Source: Sialis fuliginosa (lineage: Eukaryota > Arthropoda > Insecta > Megaloptera > Sialidae). Taken from it: DNA of 64,000 bases. A program made the position numbers and the translations under genes. This document shows positions 33,211 to 43,332 of this stretch, piece after piece; the first letter of the stretch is position 1, and each line of letters starts with the position of its first letter. Location: contig OY540813.1 in the NCBI GenBank assembly GCA_961205875.1, forward strand, positions 29,173,001-29,237,000, read 5' to 3'. The notes under the pieces were generated by a model. It searched no databases. It was not told the origin of the DNA and saw only the letters and a list, made by a program, of their open reading frames with translations.

Positions 33211-33582
33211 AAAAATAGTTTTAAATAAAAGTTATTCACTACAAAATTCCCTACAACCTCCATTTTGAAAATAAAATAAAAAATTCATTTGTTTATCCGC
33301 TACGCTGATTAAAATGGCTGAAAATACACTTTTTTAAGCTGTAATAACTAATAAAGTTTAACGATTTTAAGTTGATACCTCTGGAAAATAAACATTATGT
33401 AGTAAAGAACATTCACTGAAAATTAGGACCTGATATCATCAACTGTTTTTGTTTTATTAAATTGTTAATAATAGAATCATGCTTGTCTTTGATTTACAAT
33501 AAAAGTTTTTGTAAAACCTTTACTGTTGTACAACAGTTTGTATGTATTCTCAAAGACTTATATAATCAATTCCCACCATAAA

Positions 33583-34075
33583 AAAGTAAAAATTTTCAAT
33601 TTTTTGGCAAATGGTAACACTAAAATCTTATTTTTGAGTTTATTTTATTTTAAACCAATTCAATTGTTTTATAGAACCAGAAATATTAAAAAAATAATAG
33701 CCAAGAACCTACTCTGAATAATTATTTATCTATTGGTGAAAACCGCATTAAAATCGGTTCAGTAGTTTTTGAGTTATTTAATGCATATTAAACACTACAC
33801 AATTTTTATAAAAATTGATTGTTTATTTTATACAATACAATTAACTCTGCCTACATAAAAGCTTATTTTTGTATCTTTTACCGCTTATTTCGAAAACTAC
33901 TGAACCGATTTTCATGCGGTTTTCACCAATAGATAAATAAAACATAATTACTTTTTAAATGTTTCTGGTTCTATGAAACAATTGAATTGGTTTCAAATAA
34001 AAAAAAACTCAACAATAAAATTTTAGTGTTAATAACGGATATAGTCTAAAACTCTAAAACAATTGAAAATATCCC
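33583..34075. repeat. imperfect inverted repeat
   Basis: TTGGTGAAAACCGCATTAAA near 33734 is mirrored near 33925 (TTCATGCGGTTTTCACCAAT). Outer arms containing CCAATTCAATTGTTTTATAG and CAATTGAATTGGTTTC pair as well. It is a decayed foldback; the sequence around ACTACTGAACCGAT resembles motifs common in insect repeats. Confidence 0.7.
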
Positions 34076-34891
34076 ATTAATATAAATATTAGTAAACTCC
34101 CAAATTAAAAATAAAGGTTTTTAAAATAAAAAAATATCAGCATTTCATTTTATTTATTTTTATTTTTAAATTACAATCATAATGAAGAATATAAAATTGT
34201 GTTCCTAATATTAAAAAGTTCTATTTAAGAGAATAAAGATTCTTCAAAGCTGTGCACTAATATTAAGCTATACTAGTTAAATAAAAGTACAATAATTTAA
34301 ATTTCCCCTAAAAGTGAGCTGTTAAGTATAGGTCCAATTTACAAAAATGTACTTGACCCTTTGTTAGTAGCAATCAATCTGAGAGATACATACGAAATGT
34401 ATTTGGACGCCACTAATTAACGGTAGCAGTGGAGAAGATGACACTTCGTTTAGCCTCATATCGCACGGTTTAGTAGTAGTATAGGAGCCAGCTGCAAAAT
34501 CGGTGTAGATTTAACAACCGTCTGCCGTTGTGGCTTTTTTGAAGTAATCACTCAGACAAAGCTCGGACGATGAGTCCGGTCCACCAGCTTGTAGGGATTT
34601 AATAGATAGGGCCCACGAAAAATACGCACAAAAAAATCACGTAACAACCGTTTGAATGAGACGGTTGCTTATAGTAGACCTCAATTAAAGATGTTTTGGA
34701 TATACGGCAAAAATTTTTGCGTAGGGGTTTAATTACAGGGGCCTCTCAAAATTTCGACCCAAAAAAATCAGATAACAACCGGACCAGACCTGGTGCAAAA
34801 TGTTTATTTGGACATATACTTACATAAAAACATAATGGCAGAATTTTTTATGTAGGGACTTTGGTGCTATAAGGCCTACAAATGGCCAGAA

Positions 34892-35125
34892 TTGGACCCC
34901 AATCTTAAAAATGCTGTAAAATCTAAAATACCGAATGAAAATTTCTGCCGCGCGGTGTATGCCTTTGTTATGAACTATAAAATAGATATATACCCATGGC
35001 AGAAGTTTTTATTCATGCAGTTCCCCCTCCCAGCTCCCCCAAAAGATAAATTTGGATTAGTAATAAAATGCACTAAAAAAATCATAGCAAATAGGCCTAT
35101 AGAGGCTTATAAACTTTTAAAATGA
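34892..35125 (+). CDS. unrecognised ORF in left arm of the palindrome
   Basis: Open from a TTG at 34892, and in frame upstream to about 34855 (GLWCYKAYKWPE), to a stop at 35123-35125. Motifs include AVKSKIPNENFCRAVYAF, DIYPWQKFLFMQFPLPAPP and FGLVIKCTKK. The composition is protein-like (Trp, Cys, Pro-rich loop) and the frame is conserved in both arms, but mirrored copies need not mean selection. I do not recognise a family. It may be a remnant of the protein that once moved the element. Confidence 0.4.
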   Translation: MDPNLKNAVKSKIPNENFCRAVYAFVMNYKIDIYPWQKFLFMQFPLPAPPKDKFGLVIKCTKKIIANRPIEAYKLLK

Positions 35126-35323
35126 TAATATATTATTGTATTTAATGTTAGACACCCCCCGTGCCCCCCCTCATGCAATAATAAATTATCATTTTAAAAG
35201 TTTATAAGCCATTATAGACCTAATTGTAATGATTTTTTAGCGAATTTTATTACTAACCCAAATTTTCTCTTAGGGGTGAGGGGGGCACGGGGGGTGTCTA
35301 ACATTAAATACAATAATATATTA

Positions 35324-35557
35324 TCATTTTAAAAGTTTATAAGCCTCTATAGGCCTATTTGCTATGATTTTTTTAGTGCATTTTATTACTAATCCAAATT
35401 TATCTTTTGGGGGAGCTGGGAGAGGGAACTGCATGAATAAAAACTTCTGCCATGGGTATATATCTATTTTATAGTTCATAACAAAGGCATACACCGCGCG
35501 GCAGAAATTTTCATTCGGTATTTTAGATTTTACAGCATTTTTAAGATTGGGGTCCAA
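35324..35557 (-). CDS. unrecognised ORF in right arm of the palindrome
   Basis: Its translation is identical to that of the 34892-35125 frame. Identity of the arms is enough to explain it. No start signal or RNA evidence is visible. Confidence 0.4.
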   Translation of the reverse strand: MDPNLKNAVKSKIPNENFCRAVYAFVMNYKIDIYPWQKFLFMQFPLPAPPKDKFGLVIKCTKKIIANRPIEAYKLLK

Positions 35558-35972
35558 TTCTGGCCATTTGTAGGCCTTATAGCACCGAAGGCCCTACATA
35601 AAAAATTCTGCCATTATGTTTTTATGTAAGTATATGTCCAAATAAACATTTTGCACCAGGTCTGGTCCGGTTGTTATCTGATTTTTTTGGGTCGAAATTT
35701 TGAGAGGCTCCTGTAATTAAACCCCTACGCAAAAATTTTTGCCGTATATCCAAAACATCTTTAATTGAGGTCTACTATAAGCAACCGTCTCATTCAAACG
35801 GTTGTTACGTGATTTTTTTGTGCGTATTTTTCGTGGGCCCTATCTATTAAATCCCTACAAGCTGGTGGACCGGACTCATCGTCCGAGCTTTGTCTGAGTG
35901 AGTACATCAAAAAAACCACAACGGCAGACGGTTGTTAAATCTACACCGATTTTGCAGCTGGCTCCTATACTA

Positions 35973-36926
35973 TAGTGATGTAACTTTAGTATAAGGAGTT
36001 TGTCGTCTTATGCAGCTAATTTGTAACTAGTAGACACATTGCGACTATTTATGTAAGGTTGGACCTCAGATAAGGGACCATACATAAATTTCGTCACACA
36101 AATTTCATTGTTTTTGGACACCCTCCCCCACCCTTGGTCTTGTCGCAGGTTGTCACATTTGTGTACCCCCCCCCCCTGTTATAACGTCACACAAATTTCG
36201 AAACAATAATTAGGTATTCGAAATCAATGAAAAAAAAAGAAATTAGTTATTTTTATTACTGTTTATATTATTTTGTTATTATGGAATTTTTCCATACACG
36301 TTTGAAATTTTCCCATTAAATTCATTGTTTTGATTTTTTAGATGTGACATCACGAAGCTTGTGACTCCTCCCACCCCCTTGTCACACCACGTTACACTTT
36401 GTAGACTCCCCCTCTCTCTAAACGTGTGACGCAATATATGAATGACTCCTAAGAGAACACGGTTGACGAAGTACCAATGTAGCCAATGTCAAAAAATCAT
36501 TGCTTAGGGCTTAGAGCATATAGTTCAGGCTGTGGAGGCTAAAACAGATTCTTTTTAGGTACAGTTTTGCTACTTACAGAATTTGTTACAAATGCGGTTT
36601 AGAATAATATCCTAAGTTTGCTCCGATTTTGGTTGACCGCGTCAGGGGTAAACAATGGATCAATTGCAAAATTCTTCAGATTTTCTGGATTTTGCTAAAT
36701 AGTGGTCTAAATAAATACTGTATAAAAAAATATTTTTTTGTTTTTAACTTATGTATCTATGGGATACATTGCGAATTTGCAACCAATAAGGTATTGCGAC
36801 TAACGGAGGGTTAAAAACAATTACAAGTGCGCTGTTAAAAATTTTTACTTAAATACAAATATTATTTTGAAAGTACAAATTCTTTGATTTGATAAGTAAA
36901 TAAGTACAATTATTTAAAAGTAAAAC
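35973..36926. other. spacer with no recognised gene
   Basis: Contains C-rich runs (36164-36177), the second copy of the dispersed repeat (about 36520-36715), and AT-rich DNA. The frame at 36629-36814 lies mostly in this repeat and is not a gene. Confidence 0.55.
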
Positions 36927-39900
36927 TTAAGTGCATGCACAGTTTTCTAGCTCTTTTTCACATATAAAATTATACGGTATGTTGCATGTGCAATCATCAA
37001 GAAGTCCATCATTTTTAAAACATCCACAGTTTTGACCTTGGTAATTATCAGGTTGGCCTACCCCCCACTTTGTATATCCGGTATCCTTCAACGATCCACC
37101 TAAAAATAATTTCAACACAAAATTAATTATTTAAATTTTTATCAATATAAAAATGACGTTTTATATACTATATGCTACTCTGGTAAATGTAGAAATTGTT
37201 ATCTAGCAAAGCAGTGATATCAAACCCAAATATGAATACGGGCTACCGAATTCAGTTTAATGGTTTCTCATAAAAAATTATGAATAAAAAAAGAGTATTT
37301 TAAATAATGCTATAAAAAACAAAATTTACAATTAAAGAAATTTAAAAAAAAACATATTTTTTACTAGAAAGGCTTCTTCTGGGAGAAATTATTTATATTT
37401 TATACTGCGCAATGTTTTAAAAATGTATGTTATATTTGTTTAAATTCCATTTTATTATTTTAATAATAATCAATTCTAGGGTTCTAAAGACCGCATGCGG
37501 CCGTAACTCATGTGTTTAATACTACTGTCGTAAAGGAAGGAAGCACCGATTTATTTTATGTTTTCATACACATAATTTCCAATATGCACAAGAATTAACC
37601 CATTACTTCCTATTTATAGGACATCATATTTTCAATGTTAATTTGATTTACATTACTAATATGTTTTTTAACTCTCACTACTTACAATAAATTTAATGGA
37701 CACCTCTAGAGTTCATTCAATGACAAATTATAACCCTTTTAGAGTAATCGTGTTTTATGCCAGTTAGCCGACTTTTATAGTTAATTTTTTTTCACTTAGT
37801 AAAGTGTTTTTAAATTGACGAAACTATATATAATATTACCTACTTATGAGAATGTAAATAAAGCAAAATAATATCAATACATTTAAAAAAAAATCCAGGT
37901 ACAGACTGTCGTTAAAATGTGCTATTCTATAAATATTACACTGGGAGAACTCATGGCAATAATCTAATACTGTGACTCATTATTATTATATCTTGTATTG
38001 AATTTATCTTTTTGGTCATATTTTCAACAAGAATTGAGAACATGACCAAAAAATTCGAAGAAATAAAAAGTCGGGAAGTAATGGGTTAATTGTCTTTGCC
38101 CAATGCAATTTGCTATACATTAAGATAATTGTTTCTACTATAAATAATATATACCTAATATAGTTACAAATTGTCCTTCCACAAACTTGTCATGAAATCC
38201 TAACAATGCAAAACTAGGGAACGGAGCACTGGACTTGGGATACGAATTGAAGAGACTCGTTAGTATGTCTGCTTCGGCTTGAGAATTGATAATTGCTAGA
38301 TGGGCGCCCTCAAGTTCACAGATGTATTTCGCATTTGGCCACAGGGCTTCCTGAATGTGGTATTTGTAATAACCCTGACCAGGATACAGCGTGTAGTCGT
38401 CACGGAATTTACTGGAGCAGCCCTGTGTAGTGTGTGTATGTTTAATGTTACTGTATTTCCCATTTTCTGTAAATAATTTGTAACAAATATTAACTTTTCC
38501 GTCCTTTTCAGTCAAAGTAAAATATCTCGTCATTTATACATTTTTGAGTTAGAAAAAAATATAAAAAAGTGTCAAGTTCTACTAACTCAGATCTACATTT
38601 TGACACCCCAATTACCTAGATATCAAAATAAAAAATTCAATGACGCCCCTCCCTATTATTCAAAAATTTAAAATTATATTGTTGAGTATTTGTCGTTGGT
38701 AGTCCCACCAAAACCTCGTTACCAAATTTTTTCAGATTTTTGAACCAGTAGTTACAAAGTTAGAGAGGGGGGGGGGGTAGATAAAATAAAATACTGCTTT
38801 TAGCCCTCTACAGGCGCCATTTTTAAGTTAGAGGACGACATTTTACATGTTCATTAAAAATTTCAAGTTTCTAACTTATATAGTTTAGGTAGGTACGAGC
38901 TATTTAGCTTTGAGTGAAAAGGATGTATGGACGGACGATCGACAAAATGAGATTAATAAGGTTTCTTCGGAACCTTAAAAAGAAAAACAATTTACTATAA
39001 AATTTTTATTTTTAGCTTGCTTCTAAAATATCAATTTTAAAGTATTTGCGCCAGAAAAGATGAATATATTTATAAAAGATATTTGAGTCTTACCTACGAC
39101 TGATATTACAAATGTTGTAATGTTTCCATGTACCCTTTGTTCAACATCGATATTATTTTTTACTTCATTGTAGTTAAAAACATTAACCTGTGGAAAATAT
39201 GGACTATACAGATTTTTTTAAATGGATTATACATATACCTTCTTGTACTAGATTTAAAAAGAATAGAACAGAAGAAAACTAACAACCAAATGTACCTATG
39301 TATAACTAATTTCACTCGTATTCGTTCAAAAAATAAAGTTTTTGTTTTTTAAGTAATTCATTCTAAACAGTTCTAATGAATATCACAACTTACGTTGCTA
39401 ATTTGTTGTAACTAATGTAAGCTTGAATATTGGGCCTAAGCCTTCTCGCCCCACCCCTGGGATTAAAGAAAATTCTATTTTTTTACTAGGTAGGCTAATT
39501 ATTTATTTCATTGAATATATTTTTATTATGGAGATATTTGGTTCTTTATTTTTATGAATTGTAGTGAAATTAGTATGTGGAATATTAAAGTTAATTTTAT
39601 TTTTTGTTATGGTATTATGCGTGTCAAAATAATACATTTATGCCCGGTATTATAAAGAAATTGCATGGGTACAAATTTGCATGGGTGCAAATTTGCTCTC
39701 AGCTAACGCTATCTGCTGGGTGTTAAATTATTATGAAATTGCTCGATATTTTAAAGCAGTGGTAATAAATTTATAATAATGTAAATGCTATGCATTTAAT
39801 GAGAAACACTTGGCAGCACTTATTTTAAGTCGCTGATTTCTACTTAATACGCACGCGTTAAAGTCATATATGTACGATTTCATTGGCTACATCTTGTGAG

Positions 39901-40270
39901 TGGTTGTCATTTACATTTAATACCCAGTAGATAGCGTTAGCTGGAAGCAAATTGGCTACCATGCATATTTGCACCCATGCAATTTCTTTATAATACCGGG
40001 CATTGTTGTTGTATATGCATATTAATTTAAAATACATATGTAACTAAACAATGTGGAAAGCTTTGACTACGTAATGGACTTATGTTTAGTAAAATACTGT
40101 TTTAAAATAATTGTACTTACATTTTTTTGCCATTTTCCACAATTATTTCTTTCCGCATTTATCGATATTTTCAAATTAGTATCAGTCGTTTTAACAACGT
40201 CTCTGCAGATTTCTGCGTTAGTTACACCAACGACAAACATAAATAAAACAAAGCTTAGTGAGGAGTTCAT
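36927..40270 (-). CDS. C-type lectin F, secreted, Cys-rich C-terminus (4 exons)
   Basis: Predicted exons: 40270-40121, 39187-39094, 38466-38155, 37099-36927; 729 bases, 242 residues, the longest member. Exon 1 (50 codons) encodes a signal peptide (MNSSLSFVLFMFVVGVTNAE) and an N-terminal block with ICRDVV and NNCGKWQK, shared only with gene G. The CRD has KFRDDYTLYPGQGYYKYH, YICELEGAHLAIINS, ALLGFHD and EGQFVTILG. The last exon has GQPDNYQG, then NCGCF, LLDDCTC, NFICEKEL and a tail ENCACT. QPD and the four CRD cysteines are present, plus five extra cysteines in the last exon. Paired cysteines could add disulfides or link chains. A TATAAAAG box lies 43 bases upstream of the start. Confidence 0.89.
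38600..38995 (+). repeat. dispersed repeat with GGACGGACGATCGAC tail
   Basis: It ends in GGATGTATGGACGGACGATC, GACAAAATGAG and CTTCGGAACCTTAAAAAG, a tail pattern common at the ends of insect interspersed repeats. It includes a G-run near 38767. It lies in intron 2 of gene F. Class not determined. Confidence 0.45.
39641..40002. mobile_element. short inverted-repeat MITE in intron 1 of gene F
   Basis: TGCCCGGTATTATAAAGAAA at the left is perfectly mirrored at the right. Inverted pairing continues through TTGCATGGGTGCAAAT and TAGCTAACGCTATCTGCTGG (with small differences). It is 362 bp long. A target duplication is not evident. The GGTATTATAAAG end resembles the element at about 56795-57118. Confidence 0.82.
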
Positions 40271-40312
40271 GATTACAAATATTTTGGTTGTTGAATATTG
40301 TTGTTACAGTCT

Positions 40313-40319
40313 TTTATAG
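40313..40319 (-). promoter_or_regulatory. TATA box of gene F
   Basis: Minus-strand TATAAAA within CTATAAAAGAC, 43 bases before the start codon. Flanking sequence (AACCGCTTGC, GTTGTTGAA) matches the promoter of gene G. Confidence 0.55.
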
Positions 40320-40479
40320 TAAATTAACCGCTTGCAAAACGGGTTTGTTGATAATAATTAAATTTGCAATTAAAATACAATAACAATTATTTTGGCTGTT
40401 GAATATAAGTTGATCGTTTAAGAGAGTTGACACGAAGCGCAAATCACGACCGTGCATTATAAAGGAATGTAGTGTACAC

Positions 40480-40879
40480 CAGCGATTCTCAACCTGTGGG
40501 GCTCGCCCCCCTAGGGGGGCGTAATAAAACTAAATTGGGCGCGCGAGCATATCGAGAAAATATATTATTAAAAAATTTATTTAATTTACTGAAAGAAAAG
40601 CAATAAAATACATTCTGACATATTAAAAAATAAAATAAACGTTTACATTTACACTGATATAAAGATTATAATACACTTGTAAAAAGTATTAACTTATTAA
40701 TATTAAAATAAAAACAAGATTAATAATTATTTGTAACTCCCTTGGGTCTGTCTTGCAGAGCAAAGTTTTTCGAAAGAAGGTTTAATAAAATTATTGTATG
40801 AAGGAGGAGGAGGGGGGGGGGGGGGTGAGAATTCTGATTGAAAATTGGGTCGCAAATACTAACTGGTTAAGAAACGCTG
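40480..40879. mobile_element. hAT MITE, 400 bp
   Basis: The ends CAGCGATTCTCAACC and, inverted, CAGCGTTTCTTAACC are flanked by GTGTACAC (40472-40479) and GTATACAC (40880-40887), an 8-bp duplication with one change. A long G-run lies near 40810. No coding. Confidence 0.88.
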
Positions 40880-41194
40880 GTATACACCATAGACTTAGAG
40901 ACATGGATTGCGTATTCTGTATTATCATAATATATAAAATTTGGCTCACAAAATTGAAGATATAACAAAAATACCCTTTTAACATTCATGTTTAAATAAA
41001 GACATGCATAGACCCAAAATACGCTCTATATTTTTTTCGTGAAGACTCTAGCCTGGAGGGAGGCCCGACGCGGTGAGTTAATAAACTTTTTTTTGGTCGT
41101 CGTGAAAAAAATGTCTTACATTTCTTAGCAGGAGGGGACTCGCGATAAAATATGGGAACCATGTTACGTTTATTTCTAGTCCAGTGTAAGGTTG

Positions 41195-41370
41195 CCTTTA
41201 GTTGCAGTGTTTTATTGTTTAATAAGTGCATAACTGTTTTTTAGATAAAAATAAAATTCCATTAAAATGCAAAATTGTTATCAGATGTTCTACGAATAAT
41301 TTTACTGTTGTTATTGTAATTACATTTTAAAAATATTTAAAAAATATTCTTACCAACAGTTAGTTAAGTT
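41195..41370 (-). repeat. orphan copy of a gene F/G-type promoter region
   Basis: TTAGTTGCAGTGTTTTATTG and the following TTTAATAA, CAGATGTTCTACGAATAA blocks match the region just upstream of gene G (TTAGTTGCAGTGTTTTATAG at about 54592, GACGTTCTACGAATA at about 54711). The signal-peptide exon that should follow on the minus strand is not present in recognisable form. It looks like what is left of a lost duplicate. Confidence 0.6.
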
Positions 41371-41565
41371 AATGTGCACCACCCAAATAAAGTATTGCCA
41401 ACAAACAAAAATATCAAATCTGTGTGTACGTCGGATACTGAAGTTTCGCCGAGAAAACTTTGGAAGACTCAGAAACAGCCTCGATACTGATGATTTTTTT
41501 AAATGTTCGTTATACCATACTATTTTAAAACAGAAACATTCCAGCCGTCGGATTTATTAGGTAGG

Positions 41566-41815
41566 TTCTATTGGTCGTAGAAAAATAAAAAAATACTTTA
41601 TAGTTAATAAACTGCATAGGTAGCGTTATTTTCCAAACGCATCCTAACCTCAAAAATAAAAAAGATGTCGAAAAACTTTTTTTATCTCTAATAATGTAAT
41701 AATTAAAGTATAAATAAGAGGAAATATGTATTTTTATGTTATAAATACGTGATGAAATTTTCAAAAATTAAATTTGATTTTTACGCCCACAATCGGCCAT
41801 TTTTGAAAAAAAAAA
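41566..41815. repeat. fragment of the GTAGAGGG foldback family
   Basis: It matches one arm of 51631-53049 (TATTGGTCGTAGAAAAAT, CTGCATAGGTAGCGTTA, GTCGAAAAACTTTTTTTATC, CCCACAATCGGCCATTTTTG), without either end or the opposite arm. Confidence 0.78.
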
Positions 41816-41829
41816 TTGAAAATAAGACA

Positions 41830-43332
41830 TCATATTTTTGAGGGTTCCGAAATATTTACCTATTGACTGGACTATAAAAAAAAACACACCGTGTTGCAGT
41901 TTTGGTCTCAAAACGGCATTATACATACATATATATTTTTAGCAATAGGTTTAAGGTGTGGGTGACAGGAAAGAACGCAATACTTTTTCTAGGATTTTTT
42001 TTATGAAATTTATTTATGCAGTGATTTAAAATACTGCTAAATGTGGAGGATTGAACAAAAAATAAATAATATTAAATACCTTTACAATTTGAAAAATATA
42101 TTCGTTTTACTTTGGTTATTATTTCCTTGGTCAACATACGAATATTTTGAAAAATAACCATCCTTAAAGTATGTAAAATGCCATAGTTTTCTTATAGTTA
42201 GAAAATAAGTGTTCACGAGTGCCACGGGACTTTCTTATACATTGTACAGTGTACGTGTTTGTAATTACATAAAAAAGTCTTTCTGGCTGACTGATAAAAG
42301 ATGGAAAACATGAATGGGATATATATGTATCTTAGATAATATTCTCTGCAACTTTTATATAAAACATTTTTTTTATTCATAATATTTCAGAAATAATTCG
42401 AAAATGAAATAAGAGACAAGGGTAAACCGTTTCTGGTTGTTAGATCGCTATTAAAAATAAAAAGGTTTCTTTCCAGACGAAAATCAATCCAAAATTTAAA
42501 ATTTTACCCATCTGTGATTTATAGTTTCTGATTTACAATGTACACAAACAGACAGACACACAGACATCATGGCGAAAATAGTCAAAATGGATTTATGAAA
42601 GGTCAAAATGAAAGAGGTGAGACAAGATTTTTGTTCCAAAAACCGAGACGAGACCAAACTTACCTACTTGACTCTTGTATCGTCTCATTTGTATCTACAT
42701 ATATTATTTCTTATTATTATCTCCAGTAACAATTGTAGGTGAAATTTATTTGTACAAATAGAGTATACTGTTTGTTATAAATTTTATCTGATTTTTTAAT
42801 ACGTAATAATTACCACAATGTCAAACGATAAAATATAGGATAATTTATGAATTTTATAATAAGTTATTAAAGCGTACATTAATTATTATTTTATTTGTAT
42901 TTATTTATTTTTTCCATCTAGCGTTAATGTCTACATTAATCTTTTAGTAGAACTGTTTTCATGAAAATTACAGTGTATGATTTGGTTTGTATCCTAGATA
43001 ATGCAGGGATTTTCTCTATTTGCCATTAGATGGCTACATAGTACAAATTCCTATAGGAAATCATACATATTATTATTTTGTTATCTTACAAAATTTGACT
43101 AGTCATTTTTTAAACTACGAATATTTTATCAAAGTAAACACTTTATTTGGATATTGGATATCTAAATAAAATAAAATATTGAGGACGTTTTAATAAACAT
43201 TAAATTGAAGGTACAAAAATGTATTTTTTATTTTAATTTTACAATACTATCTAGTCAACAAAATATGACGTGTTATTAGAAACATAAAACAATTTAAAAA
43301 GTATTTTTATTTGTTACTAAAATATAAATTAT
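41830..43332. other. spacer with no recognised gene
   Basis: AT-rich DNA with a short GACAGACACACAGACATCAT motif near 42550 of the sort found in insect repeats. I saw no exon, inverted repeat or RNA gene. Confidence 0.5.

Larger units (their letters stand above)
34479..35972. mobile_element. near-perfect palindromic element, ~1.5 kb
   Basis: The ends read GTATAGGAGCCAGCTGCAAA on both sides. The arms (about 34479-35166 and 35283-35972) are almost identical reverse complements over about 690 bases. The 116-bp spacer contains a third, diverged fragment of the inner arm. Both arms carry the same 77-codon frame. A solo arm lies at 20180-20562. No clear target duplication. The arms contain pairs of CGGTTGTTA(A/C) motifs. 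Superfamily unknown. Confidence 0.85.

Noticed and set aside
39128-39352. 74-codon plus-strand ORF
   Set aside because: It overlaps exon 2 of lectin F on the other strand and has no recognisable features.
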